DNA of 64,000 bases from Cytobacillus gottheilii (GCF_900166665.1 NZ_LT800494.1:3308061-3372060), one strand, 5' to 3'. Shown: positions 44,223-53,990, counted from the first letter of the stretch. Notes: generated by a model from the sequence alone, not told the origin. Translations and numbers: made by a program.

Positions 44223-47207
44223 TTACTTTTGTGTGAGTGCAGGGGCTGTCAGCTCAATTATTTCCTTATTATAAAAATGAGAAAGCAAGTGCTGGTGACA
44301 GGTGAAGAAAAGGATTTGCCTGTTTGTCAATGAGCGAAGAAGCTTGATCATTCGTTCTGTCCTGTTATGGTCGAAATTGACAAAGCTATCATCTATGATC
44401 AGCGGATAGGTCTCTTTATCATATGCTGTTTCCGCGAGTGCAAGTCTAAGGGCGACATATACTTGTTCCTTTGAAGCTTGACTAAGTTCATAGACCTCAA
44501 AAGCAGTTTTTCTATTGTTTTCAATCAGAAAACCACTTTCCTCCTGCTTTGGCCATATTCGTACATATTGACCGCCTGTCAGTGTGCTCAAATGTTCCTC
44601 AGCTTTTGCTATGATTTTTGGCAGCCGTTCATCTTTAAAGGCAGTAATTGTTTTTTTCAAAATATGCTGTGCGGCTGCATACTTAGCCCATTCCGCTGCA
44701 TCCTTTTCCAGTTCGGACTTAATCTGCTTATACCGATGGAGCAATTCTGCGTGTGTACCGCCTTCTTCAATCAATTTTGCTTCATACTTCATCTCAGCCA
44801 ACTTTTTTTGCTGAGCGGGAATGGACAGTTCAAGTGAATCAATACGTTCTGTTAATTCTTCAATCGAATGCTCGTCCTCCATTCCTTCCAAAGACTCCAT
44901 CTGTACTGAAGTTAACGGTGTGATTTGAAGCTGCATATGTAAGGCATCTATTCTGGCTATTATTTGCTCTTTTGTGTCAGCTTGTTTAGCAAGTTCACGA
45001 AAATGTTCTTCACCTGCAGCCTTTGCTTGCTTCAGCAGGTCAGATAGCTCTGCTTGATATTGATTTATTTCCAGTACACACTTTCGCTCTTCCTCTTCAA
45101 GCTTTTGCTTTTCACGTGCAGCTTCCTCTTCCTTCCCTTTTTTCGCGATTTCATTTTTAAGCAGTTTTCTTAATTCATAAACCTGTTCTTCATAACTCAT
45201 CAATGGATGAAGCTGAAATGTCCTTGCCAGCATATCTGTTTTTCCCTGCAGTGCTTGTAAGCTTTCGTTTGTTTGCCGATGCTCTTCAACAATATGTCTT
45301 TTTTCCTTTACAATGGATTTTAATTGTTCAAGCAGCCGATAGACTTCACCAATCTGTTCAAGTGTCTCTTCATTTTGAGAAGGCAAATGAAGCTGAACGC
45401 AGAGCTCCTGTATATTCCTTGTAGCCTGCTGAAAAGCCGCTTCCCAGCGCTCAAAACTGGCAATGATTTTTTCATTCGTGTGCAGCTCCTGCTGCAAATA
45501 AATATCCAGCTCTTTCAGTTTCTGCTTGCGTTCATCGTTTTGTGCTTTTAAAACCGATATAGCTTTTATATCATGTACTCGCAGCTCTTGTAGGCGATTT
45601 TCTATATCTTTCTGCTGCTGCTCAAATCCAGTGTACTCTGCATCCGTTTTTGCTTTAGATTTCATAACAAAATGATATAGAACATACAGTAACCCTGCAG
45701 CACTTGCAACCCCTATTAGCCATTCTCGACTAACTACTGCCCAAATCGATAAAATAAGGAACAAGCTGGCAAAAATAATGGCGGGAAGCCCTTCATTTTT
45801 TGGTTTGGCTTGCTGCCTCTTTGCTGTGCGCCCCGTATTTGCAGTTTTTTGTTTTTCCATCATTTCCTGAAGCTGCTGCTCAAGTTTGGTTCTTTCCTCT
45901 ACTTCATCATGTTTCTTCTGTAATTCCGCCTCTTCTTTAGATGATAGCAGCAGATTCTTTAGGTCGTTCACTTGCTTCTCAAGTGCATCCAGTTCCCTTG
46001 CACTTTCATTAAACTGCTCATCTAAATCCGCTTTTTTGGCAATGAGTCTTTTATATTCATCCTCTGCTTCCGTTACTTTCTTCTTTTTATGAATGCTCGT
46101 ATCAATAGTGGCAACTTCCTGATCTGATAAAGATAGATTTAATTTTTCACTCAGATCTCGAATGTCACTTTCTTTATTTGAGAGCTTAATAGAAAGAGCT
46201 CTTTCTTCTTCTCTAAGCTTTTGCATAAGCGGGAGCTGCTCAGAAATATGCACTATTTCCTTTTCAGCTGCCAGTATCTCTTTATTCGCCTGGCCATCAC
46301 AAATCTCATCAGATAGTTGTTGGATTTGCTGCTTGACCACAGTATGCTTTGCTAGAAGGGGACGCTGTCCTTCATGAAGCCGTTCGTATCGAGCCAACCC
46401 ATCGATTGGGAAGACAAGCTCTTTATACGCAGACAATTCTTTTTCAAGAAGTTTATGTTCCTTAAAGACTGTCTCTATCTGTTTCCAGGAAGTAAGAATA
46501 TGTATATTCCCTTTGCTCTCTGCCAGCTCCTTCTGCATGCTCTTAATTTGTGCCTCAAGCTTTTCTATTTCTTTTAAAAGCTCCCAATATTCTTCGTTTT
46601 TTTGCTGTGCGGATTGTAGCTTCTTATACAGCTCTTTCACTTCTGAAAGCTTTTGATTTAGTGCCGGCTTTTTTCCATTCGGTTTAAAACGCGACTCCAG
46701 CTCCTTTTGCAGCGTTTGCTCTGCCAGCAGAAGCTGATCTGTTCCGAGGGCTCCAGCAGAAAAGAGAAGCCTGCCTAAATCTTCACCATTCATTTGATGA
46801 ATATTCTGCAAGCCATGAACATTAAACGAAAAAATCGACTGAAACATTTTTTTATCCATGTCATGCAATAATTCTCTTAGGAGTGCTTCAGAACCAACCG
46901 TTCCATCCTCCATTCTGACCGATACATCTCCGGCTGATTTTCCCTTCACCCGCTCAATAACGGCTTTACCTTTGCCAGGAAAAAAAGCCGTCAGTTTTCC
47001 TCCATATTTGTTTCCTTCTTTAGGTTCATATCTTGACTCATTCTGCTGTTTTGCCGGGAAACCAAAAAGGATTGCATGAATAAAAGCCATAATGGTCGAT
47101 TTGCCTGCTTCATTTTCACCATAAAACACTTGAAAATCGCCAATTGATGAATAGGTTTTATCCACTAGTTTGCCGTAACCATAAATTTGCATATCTATAA
47201 TTTTCAG
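44223..47207 (-). CDS. yhaN: SbcC/Rad50-like ATPase YhaN with internal membrane hairpin
   Basis: A 994-residue SMC-type ATPase. The N-terminal lobe has Walker A GENEAGKST (about 35). Two long coiled-coil arms surround a hydrophobic hairpin at about 474-516 (IIFASLFLILSIWAVV and a second segment). The C-terminal lobe has signature ELSQASKEQVYVALRLAL and Walker B YPLIIDDSFVNFD. It pairs with YhaO as an Mre11-Rad50-like complex. The open frame begins at GTG 47216 inside the ribosome-binding site AAGGAGG; CTG 47207, 8 bases after it, gives the expected N-terminus LKIIDMQIYGYGK, and ATG 47192 is a further alternative. Confidence 0.87.
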   Translation of the reverse strand: MKIIDMQIYGYGKLVDKTYSSIGDFQVFYGENEAGKSTIMAFIHAILFGFPAKQQNESRYEPKEGNKYGGKLTAFFPGKGKAVIERVKGKSAGDVSVRMEDGTVGSEALLRELLHDMDKKMFQSIFSFNVHGLQNIHQMNGEDLGRLLFSAGALGTDQLLLAEQTLQKELESRFKPNGKKPALNQKLSEVKELYKKLQSAQQKNEEYWELLKEIEKLEAQIKSMQKELAESKGNIHILTSWKQIETVFKEHKLLEKELSAYKELVFPIDGLARYERLHEGQRPLLAKHTVVKQQIQQLSDEICDGQANKEILAAEKEIVHISEQLPLMQKLREEERALSIKLSNKESDIRDLSEKLNLSLSDQEVATIDTSIHKKKKVTEAEDEYKRLIAKKADLDEQFNESARELDALEKQVNDLKNLLLSSKEEAELQKKHDEVEERTKLEQQLQEMMEKQKTANTGRTAKRQQAKPKNEGLPAIIFASLFLILSIWAVVSREWLIGVASAAGLLYVLYHFVMKSKAKTDAEYTGFEQQQKDIENRLQELRVHDIKAISVLKAQNDERKQKLKELDIYLQQELHTNEKIIASFERWEAAFQQATRNIQELCVQLHLPSQNEETLEQIGEVYRLLEQLKSIVKEKRHIVEEHRQTNESLQALQGKTDMLARTFQLHPLMSYEEQVYELRKLLKNEIAKKGKEEEAAREKQKLEEEERKCVLEINQYQAELSDLLKQAKAAGEEHFRELAKQADTKEQIIARIDALHMQLQITPLTSVQMESLEGMEDEHSIEELTERIDSLELSIPAQQKKLAEMKYEAKLIEEGGTHAELLHRYKQIKSELEKDAAEWAKYAAAQHILKKTITAFKDERLPKIIAKAEEHLSTLTGGQYVRIWPKQEESGFLIENNRKTAFEVYELSQASKEQVYVALRLALAETAYDKETYPLIIDDSFVNFDHNRTERMIKLLRSLTNRQILFFTCHQHLLSHFYNKEIIELTAPALTQK

Positions 47208-47220
47208 GAAAAGCACCTCC

Positions 47221-48444
47221 TTATTCTTGATATAATAACTGCATTAACAGATTTTCCGCTTCTTTGGAAATAGAGTTCAGATCTTCTTCATTCTTTTTTT
47301 GTAAAAATCTTCTCGCTTCCGGATGCTTATATAGAAGCTCTAAGGTTGTACCGATTCCTTCCAAATCGTCAGCTGCATGAAACATTTCTGCAAAAAAAGC
47401 TGATTCGGACATCAGTTTCTCTTTGTTCCATTTCTTTCTTTCATTTACATGGATATCAGCAACCCAAGTAAAGCTGTCCTTCACGTCCGCTTCATGTTCC
47501 TGAAGCAACTCGAGCAGCTCCCCATCACGAATAGCAGCTGCATCTTTTGAAGGAAGATCTGTATTTTGCAGAGATAGGGTTAAAATTTTTGCTTGGCCGT
47601 TCAATTTTTCTTCATCTAAAAGATCCAGGCACTTTGAATAGATTTCCTGAAAAGAAGAAGCTTCCTCACAGTTTAATTCTTTTTCGGACCATACAACTGG
47701 GGCTGTCTTTATAAACGCCATCTCTGCACCTTTTTCTGAAAGCTGAACGAGATAACAGCCCTTATCTCCTGTTTCCTTCACATGCCGGCCTTGGGTATTG
47801 CCTGAATAAACAATTGGAGGTTCATTTTGGATCACATTTCTTTTATGTATATGTCCGAGTGCCCAATAATCAAAGTTCTTATCTGCCAGCTCAGAGATGG
47901 TAAAAGGAGCGTAGGCTCCATGCTCACTTTCTCCTTCAAGCTGTCCATGCAGAATCCCAATGTCAAAATCGGCTCCATCTCTTTTTTTATAATGCTGAAT
48001 CATTCGCTCATATACATGCCTGCTATGATAGCTAAACCCATATAAGTGAATTCTGGTTTGAGATTCTGTTAAAAATTCCATTGTTTCAACTTGATGCGAG
48101 AAGAGATGAACATTGTCTGGCAAAGGCAAATGTACCCAGCTGCCCTCCATGTGGTCATGATTGCCATGCACAGCGAATACAGAAATACCCTCCTCTGCTA
48201 GGCGTTCCATTTCTTTTATAAAAATGATCTGCGCACGAATACTGCGGTCTTCAGCGTCAAATAAATCCCCAGCCAGCAGGACAAAATCGACATGATGATA
48301 TATTGCTGCATCCACAATTTTAGAAAGCGACTCAAATGTGCTTTCTCTCAGCTTTGAAAAAATAGGCTGAGGCAAATGCCGCAGTCCAGCCATTGCGCTG
48401 TCGAGATGCAAATCCGCAGCATGAATAAATGATACTTTTTTCAT
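47221..48444 (-). CDS. yhaO: SbcD/Mre11-like nuclease YhaO
   Basis: A 407-residue calcineurin-type phosphoesterase with motifs HAADLHLDSAM (about 9), LLAGDLFD (about 57), VHGNHDHMEG (about 96), HGQLEG (about 166) and LGHIHKR (about 197), the complete metal-binding set. It would supply the nuclease for the YhaN ATPase in DNA end processing or repair. ATG 48444 follows AAGAGGGA. The stop codon lies within 14 bases of the yhaN start, which supports co-translation and a shared complex. Confidence 0.92.
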   Translation of the reverse strand: MKKVSFIHAADLHLDSAMAGLRHLPQPIFSKLRESTFESLSKIVDAAIYHHVDFVLLAGDLFDAEDRSIRAQIIFIKEMERLAEEGISVFAVHGNHDHMEGSWVHLPLPDNVHLFSHQVETMEFLTESQTRIHLYGFSYHSRHVYERMIQHYKKRDGADFDIGILHGQLEGESEHGAYAPFTISELADKNFDYWALGHIHKRNVIQNEPPIVYSGNTQGRHVKETGDKGCYLVQLSEKGAEMAFIKTAPVVWSEKELNCEEASSFQEIYSKCLDLLDEEKLNGQAKILTLSLQNTDLPSKDAAAIRDGELLELLQEHEADVKDSFTWVADIHVNERKKWNKEKLMSESAFFAEMFHAADDLEGIGTTLELLYKHPEARRFLQKKNEEDLNSISKEAENLLMQLLYQE

Positions 48445-48556
48445 TCCGATCCCTCTTTATACAGGTTTTATGCATTTATTGTACATGAATTTAAAAGCGA
48501 ATGCACGTTCTGTATTCATCTATTATTTTTATATGAGACAAATAAAAATACCATAG

Positions 48557-48580
48557 AAAAAGCCCCCAAACGGGAGCCTT
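48557..48580 (-). terminator. Intrinsic terminator of yhaP
   Basis: AAAAGCCCCC pairs with GGGAGCCTT around a short loop; the minus strand ends in a T-run after GGGGGC. Confidence 0.7.
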
Positions 48581-48587
48581 AAACATT

Positions 48588-49841
48588 TTATTCTTTATTC
48601 GACAGCTGCAATGCTTTCTTTATGTCTTTAAATGAAGAGGACTTGCCGTATAGTAATACGCCGCCCTTGTATACCTTAGCTCCAAAAATCGCCAGCACAA
48701 TGATTGAAATCAGCAGGATTGCAATTCCTAAAATAGGTTCCCATACCGGAAGAGTCAGCATGCCCACCCTCATAAACATAATCATTGGTGTGAAAAATGG
48801 AATATAGGAAGTAATCGTTACAAAAGATGCTTCAGGGTCCGTCAATCCAAACATGGCTATTAAAAAGGCAGCAACAATAACCATAGTCATTGGAGTAATC
48901 ATCTGCTGCACATCTTCAATTTTGCTGACAAGTGATCCTAAAAATGCAGCAAGAGTGGCATACAGGAAGTATCCTAAAATAAAGAATACGACAGCATAAG
49001 TAATGGTGCTGGCAGGAACATCGCCAAATCCAAAGAATTCAAAAAATCCGCCCTGCATGGAGTCTAGATTTTGTTTAACAAAATAATAACCCACTGCAAG
49101 AATTACCAGCATTTGTGTCAAGCTTAATAACGCGACACCTAGTATTTTGGCGAACATTTGGCGGATCGGCGGCACACTTGAAATAAGAATCTCCATAACT
49201 CGGGATGATTTCTCTGTGGCAACCTCCATCGCAATCATATTTGCGTACATAATTACCGCAAAATAAATAACGAAGAGAAGAACATAAACGAGACCGCGTG
49301 CTTGATTCAATTCCTCTGCCGATTTAGCATTATCCTCAAGTGCAGCTGTATTAAAAGAAACTGGATCATAAAGCTGATTTAATTGCTCTTGTGTTAAGTT
49401 TACTTCAGATGCTGCTATCAGTGTTTTCAATTGCTGAAGAGCAGCCTGTAATTCTCCCGAAATTGTGGAATCTGCCACACTTCTTGCTTTATATAATCCC
49501 TCTGGCATATTATCACTATTTATCGATAAAAGCAGTAAGCCGCTATACTCGCCATTTGTTACTGCTTCCTCTGCCTCTTCTTCTGTTCCAGTGAACTGTT
49601 CAACGATCAGTTCACTTTCTGCAAGCTGCAGCTGCTCTGATAATGAAGCGTATAAGCCGGAATCCTGATCCATTACAAGCACTTGATCTGCCGCTTCATC
49701 TCCTTCAAAGAAGCTGATGATATTGTTCATGTTTGCCAATCCTGCTACAAGCAAAGCTGTAATGATCGTGGTAATAATAAATGATTTCGTTTTTAGCTTA
49801 GAAAAGTAGGTATGAGATAATATAATCCAAAAACTATTCAT
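48588..49841 (-). CDS. yhaP: ABC exporter membrane subunit YhaP
   Basis: A 417-residue ABC-2-type permease. The first membrane segment is at about 25-42, followed by a large extracellular acidic loop and six segments in the C-terminal half. It resembles NatB and other sodium or drug efflux permeases. The frame extends to 49862, but ATG 49841 (MNSFWIIL) behind GCAGGTG matches the family start. It overlaps the yhaQ stop (ATGAATAG), so YhaP and YhaQ are translationally coupled. Confidence 0.88.
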   Translation of the reverse strand: MNSFWIILSHTYFSKLKTKSFIITTIITALLVAGLANMNNIISFFEGDEAADQVLVMDQDSGLYASLSEQLQLAESELIVEQFTGTEEEAEEAVTNGEYSGLLLLSINSDNMPEGLYKARSVADSTISGELQAALQQLKTLIAASEVNLTQEQLNQLYDPVSFNTAALEDNAKSAEELNQARGLVYVLLFVIYFAVIMYANMIAMEVATEKSSRVMEILISSVPPIRQMFAKILGVALLSLTQMLVILAVGYYFVKQNLDSMQGGFFEFFGFGDVPASTITYAVVFFILGYFLYATLAAFLGSLVSKIEDVQQMITPMTMVIVAAFLIAMFGLTDPEASFVTITSYIPFFTPMIMFMRVGMLTLPVWEPILGIAILLISIIVLAIFGAKVYKGGVLLYGKSSSFKDIKKALQLSNKE

Positions 49842-50733
49842 ATGCCGCACCTGCTTTCTCAATAAAGATATCGTTTAAAGAAGGCTCTTCTAATTCAAAT
49901 TTGCGGATAAATCCCTTCCCGACTATTTCCTTTAAGATAGCCTCAGCATCTTCTTCTTTTGAAATTTGCAGATGTGCACCCTCTGCGGTTAGCTTCGCCT
50001 TCAGAACAAGCGGATGCGACTTGAAAAATTCCATTGAAAAATCGCCATGAACAATTAAATTTTTTCGCCCGAATGACCGTTTGATCTCTTTAAGGGATCC
50101 GTGAACAATCGGCTTTCCTTTTTGCATTATACACAAATGTTCACATAGTTCTTCGACATGCTCCATTCGATGAGACGAAAAAACAATAGTTGTTCCTTTT
50201 TCTTTTAAATCTACAACTGCTTCTTTTAATAGTTCAACATTAACTGGATCCAGTCCGCTGAATGGCTCATCTAGGATTAATAGTTCCGGTTTATGTATAA
50301 CAGCTGTGATAAATTGAATTTTTTGCTGGTTTCCTTTAGAGAGCTCCTCCACTTTCTTGTCAGCATATTCTGGCACCTTAAATCGATTCAGCCAATAATC
50401 AAGCTCAGACAGAACATCCTGCTTCTGCATTCCCCGCAGCCGAGCTAGATAGACAATCTGATCTTTCACCTTCATTTTTGGATATAAGCCACGTTCTTCC
50501 GGCAGATAACCGATAATATGACTTGTCTTATAGTCGATTCTGTTCCCTTTCCATGTAATGGTTCCATCGGTAGGATCGATTAATCCAAGGACCATGCGAA
50601 AGGTAGTTGTTTTACCTGCACCGTTTGCTCCAAGAAAGCCAAACATTTCTTTTGCTGGAATCTCCAGTGATAGATCATCAACAGCTGTAAACGAACCAAA
50701 TCTTTTTGTGACTTGGACCAGCTTTAATGCCAT
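49834..50733 (-). CDS. yhaQ: ABC exporter ATPase YhaQ
   Basis: A 299-residue ATPase with Walker A GANGAGKTT (about 34), signature ELSKGNQQKIQ (about 135) and Walker B LLILDEPFSGLDP. It carries the C-terminal extension typical of NatA-like subunits. It powers the YhaPQ exporter; the cargo is unknown. ATG 50733 follows AAGGAGGAG. Confidence 0.9.
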   Translation of the reverse strand: MALKLVQVTKRFGSFTAVDDLSLEIPAKEMFGFLGANGAGKTTTFRMVLGLIDPTDGTITWKGNRIDYKTSHIIGYLPEERGLYPKMKVKDQIVYLARLRGMQKQDVLSELDYWLNRFKVPEYADKKVEELSKGNQQKIQFITAVIHKPELLILDEPFSGLDPVNVELLKEAVVDLKEKGTTIVFSSHRMEHVEELCEHLCIMQKGKPIVHGSLKEIKRSFGRKNLIVHGDFSMEFFKSHPLVLKAKLTAEGAHLQISKEEDAEAILKEIVGKGFIRKFELEEPSLNDIFIEKAGAAYE

Positions 50734-50872
50734 ACAATCTCCTCCTTTAAATCAGCTATACTTTATATACGATTTAGTAAAGCCAAAAGTTCCATTTAAA
50801 AATTGCGTTCATTACATTTGTATGATTGAATAGTGGTAACAATCTGAATTATTTACACAAAGGAGAATTCTC

Positions 50873-51058
50873 ATGCAAACTTATAAACTGACAGCATTCG
50901 AACAAAACGGAGAAAAAATTCTGGATGAAGCCTTCGTGGCACAAAATGACCAAGAAGCAAAAACAAAAGGAGAAACCCTGCTCCAAGAAAAAAACATGCA
51001 CGAAAAGACGCACCGCTGCACCTCCCCTGCCGGCAAACTGATTCTATTTCACCGCTGA
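50873..51058 (+). CDS. YhzD-like small protein
   Basis: A 61-residue soluble protein, MQTYKLTAFEQNGEKIL at the start and THRCTSPAGKLILFHR at the end. The THRC and GKLxLFHR ends fit the YhzD-like family recalled from B. subtilis near yhaQ/yhaR; I am only moderately sure of the name. ATG 50873 follows AAAGGAG. The function is unknown. Confidence 0.7.
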   Translation: MQTYKLTAFEQNGEKILDEAFVAQNDQEAKTKGETLLQEKNMHEKTHRCTSPAGKLILFHR

Positions 51059-51183
51059 CCACAGGCGGGCTCTGCTGGTTTTTTCAATCTTATTTTTTAG
51101 CATTCACTTTCCAGGAGCAAAACAATCCCTCTTACAGAAGATATTTTATTAATAGAAATGTATTGAGCTGCTTAAAAATAATA

Positions 51184-51225
51184 ACGGGCTATCCAAGATG
51201 CGATCAGCAATATTGGATAACCCGC
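51184..51225 (-). terminator. Intrinsic terminator of yhaR
   Basis: CGGGCTATCCAA and TTGGATAACCCG form a 12-bp stem with one mismatch; the minus strand continues TTATTATTTTT. Confidence 0.78.
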
Positions 51226-51235
51226 TTAATAAATA

Positions 51236-52009
51236 TTATTTCCCCTGAAAGACAGGCTTTCTCTTTTCTATAAATGCTTGGATCCCTTCTTTATGATCCT
51301 GTGTTTCTCTCATTTTGGCCTGTCCCAGCTTTTCAAGCTCTAACACCTTTAAGAGCAGTGGACGGTTTTTATCGGATAGGATTTTTTTCGTTTTAATCAT
51401 AGCCTGTACAGGACTGTTTAACCATTTATTAACCTTTGCGGCAAGTGCATCATCCAGTTCTCCCGCAGCAATTTCATGAATAATCTCTTTCGAAAACGCC
51501 TCGTCAGCGCTCATCACCTTCCCTTCCCAGATCAGCTGTTTAGCCTTATCTTCACCAATTCTATTTTCAAGGAAGAAATGTGCTCCGCCATCGGGAATTA
51601 AACCGATGCCAATAAAATTCATTGCCAGCTTGCTGGCAGAATCAGCGATAATATAGTCGGTTGCAAGAGCTAAACTCAGCCCAAGACCAGCAGCTGCGCC
51701 CTTCACCGCACTGATCGTCAGCATAGGCATACTGTAAAGAGTAACAACCAATTCGTTAATACAGTCCATCACCTGATAGAAATCGCTTTCATTTTCAGCC
51801 GACATCATGGTCTTAATATCCCCGCCAGATGAAAAAGCTCTGCCTTTTCCAATCAGGACGACGATATCTATTCCATCCGAATTGCTCACATCCTTTAACA
51901 CACTTAATAGCTCCCGCAGCATCTCCACATCAAGTGCATTTAAAGCATCAGGTCTGTTCAGCTCTACCGTAGCCACTCGGTCGTTCACACTTAGATTTAC
52001 CTTCCCCAT
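51236..52009 (-). CDS. yhaR: Enoyl-CoA isomerase/hydratase-like protein YhaR
   Basis: A 257-residue crotonase-fold protein, similar in length to B. subtilis YhaR. The oxyanion-hole region is GAAAGLGLSLALATD, but Ser stands where hydratases have the first catalytic Glu, and the second Glu is also missing. Instead GLIPDGG carries the Asp used by PaaG-type isomerases. It is therefore more likely an isomerase (ring-opening or double-bond shifting) than a hydratase. ATG 52009 follows AAAGGAGG. It lies 234 bases downstream of an acyl-CoA ligase gene. Confidence 0.86.
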   Translation of the reverse strand: MGKVNLSVNDRVATVELNRPDALNALDVEMLRELLSVLKDVSNSDGIDIVVLIGKGRAFSSGGDIKTMMSAENESDFYQVMDCINELVVTLYSMPMLTISAVKGAAAGLGLSLALATDYIIADSASKLAMNFIGIGLIPDGGAHFFLENRIGEDKAKQLIWEGKVMSADEAFSKEIIHEIAAGELDDALAAKVNKWLNSPVQAMIKTKKILSDKNRPLLLKVLELEKLGQAKMRETQDHKEGIQAFIEKRKPVFQGK

Positions 52010-52198
52010 TGTAATTCCTCCTTTACCATCTCACTTCCATTATAAAGAGATCGTCACCATTTTAACATCATTTCATATGCTGTTTTCAAAAAATTTAGAG
52101 TAGTGAGATTCCTAGTGATTGCTTGTGCCACCTATCAAAGGGAGTATTAGCCGTTTTTCTACTTAAAATTTCTTTGGCTCAGTTAAAGCATCAAAAAT

Positions 52199-52226
52199 AG
52201 CGCTCGGAAGAAAATACCCAAGCGCC
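52199..52226 (-). terminator. Terminator after the acyl-CoA ligase gene
   Basis: AGCGCTCGG and CCCAAGCGC pair (minor mismatch); the minus strand then reads TATTTTTG. Confidence 0.65.
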
Positions 52227-52242
52227 ATAATTTTTCCTAGAT

Positions 52243-53865
52243 TTAATTCACCTTCGAACTCATCGTTCGAACTTGATCTCTCAATCTCATTTTCAAAAAT
52301 TTCCCGACCGAGGTTTTCGGTATTTCGTCCATGAAAAGAATATCATCAGGCAGCCACCATTTTGCAAACTGAGGCCGTAAGAAGCTGTAGAGCTCTTCTT
52401 TCGTTACTCTCTCTTTATATCCTTCCTTTATAACTACACATGCGATCGGGCGTTCCTGCCATTCTTCATGCGGAACAGAAACGACGGCTGCTTCAAAAAT
52501 GGCTTCATGTGCCATTAATGCATTTTCAAGATCTACCGAGGAGATCCACTCACCACCGCTTTTAATTAAGTCCTTTGTCCGGTCTACAATTTTCATAAAG
52601 CCTTCTTCATCCACCGTCACTACATCACCGGTATAAAGCCAGCCATCCCGAAACGCTTCATCCGATCGCTCATCACGATAATATTCTGAAGCAATCCACG
52701 GTCCTCGTATCGCTAATTCGCCCATTTCCTTGCCATTCCATGCAGCATCTCCATCTTTTCCGATCACCTTCATTTCCAAGCCTGGTACAAGGATGCCTTG
52801 CATGGCTTTAATGTTTAACTTTTCATCATCTGAAAGTTCTTCCTGATAGCTTTTTAACGAAGAAATCACAACAAGCGGACTCGTTTCTGTCATTCCATAT
52901 GCATGCATAAACGGTATGCCATGCTTTTGTTCAAAGGCTTTAATCATCCCGCGGGGTGCTGCAGATCCGCCGCAGAGGACACTCCGCAGGGAACTCATAT
53001 TATAGTTATGTTCATCCAATTCTTTTAACAGTCCAAGCCAAATGGTAGGGACGCCAGCTGTAATGGTCACTTTCTCAGACTCTATTAATTCTGCTATTAA
53101 TTTTGGTGTAAAGTACGGACCAGGCAAAACTAAACTTGTTCCAAACCAAACCGCGGCAAATGGCAGCCCCCAGGCATTCACATGGAACATTGGTACAACA
53201 GGCAAAGCGATATCCTTTTCACTGACAGCTGCACTATCGGCCATTCCAAGCGCCATACTGTGTAAAACGATTCCGCGGTGAGAATAGACTACTCCTTTTG
53301 GATTGCCTGTTGTTGCTGAAGTGTAGCACATCCCTGCCGGTGCATTTTCATCTAAATCATCAGGATATTCATAGTTTCCGCTTGCTTCCTGGAGCAGCTT
53401 TTCATAGTTGTAAACAGATTCTATTGTTGTTTCTGGCATTTCATCTTCAGCACACATGACAATAAATGCCTTCACCGTTGGCAGTTGCTCCTTTACCTTC
53501 TCAATTAAAGGCAAAATATCGGGATCAATCAGCAGCGCCTGATCTTCTGCATGATTGATAATGTATATAATATGCTGTGGAGAAAGACGGATATTGATTG
53601 TATGCAGAACAGCCCCGCTGCATGGAATTGCAAAATATGCCTCCAAGTGACGATGATGATTCCATGCCATTGTCCCAACTTTATCTCCACGCTTAATGCC
53701 CAGCTTCTGGAGACTTTCAGCCAGCTTTTTAGTCCGTTCAGCAATTGTTTTGTACGTAAAGCGCTGCATTCCGCTGCCTGTTCTTGATACAACCTCTTTT
53801 TTCGGAAAAAACTTTTCAGCTCTTCTAATCATTTGCGTCATTGTCAAAGGTGTTTGCATCATCAT
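52243..53865 (-). CDS. Fatty-acid/medium-chain acyl-CoA ligase (AMP-forming)
   Basis: A 540-residue ligase of the AlkK/FadK-like group. The P-loop reads YTSATTGNPKGVVYSH (about 187) rather than the usual TSGTTGKPKG. HAYGMTETSP (about 327), GWLYTGDVVTVDEEGFMKIVDR and the C-terminal catalytic lysine region PKTSVGKFLK are present. It activates fatty or aromatic acids to CoA esters. ATG 53865 (first of three ATGs) lies 7 bases after AAGGAGG. With yhaR downstream it forms a degradation pair. Confidence 0.9.
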   Translation of the reverse strand: MMMQTPLTMTQMIRRAEKFFPKKEVVSRTGSGMQRFTYKTIAERTKKLAESLQKLGIKRGDKVGTMAWNHHRHLEAYFAIPCSGAVLHTINIRLSPQHIIYIINHAEDQALLIDPDILPLIEKVKEQLPTVKAFIVMCAEDEMPETTIESVYNYEKLLQEASGNYEYPDDLDENAPAGMCYTSATTGNPKGVVYSHRGIVLHSMALGMADSAAVSEKDIALPVVPMFHVNAWGLPFAAVWFGTSLVLPGPYFTPKLIAELIESEKVTITAGVPTIWLGLLKELDEHNYNMSSLRSVLCGGSAAPRGMIKAFEQKHGIPFMHAYGMTETSPLVVISSLKSYQEELSDDEKLNIKAMQGILVPGLEMKVIGKDGDAAWNGKEMGELAIRGPWIASEYYRDERSDEAFRDGWLYTGDVVTVDEEGFMKIVDRTKDLIKSGGEWISSVDLENALMAHEAIFEAAVVSVPHEEWQERPIACVVIKEGYKERVTKEELYSFLRPQFAKWWLPDDILFMDEIPKTSVGKFLKMRLRDQVRTMSSKVN

Positions 53866-53990
53866 AAACATTCCTCCTTTATATAGTAAACGCTTACATT
53901 TTACTCTAAGAAGTATATGATTGATTGTCTTTATATCATTCGTCTCACATGATGATTATCCTGCTTTAGTGCAAATTTTTTATTGAAAAA

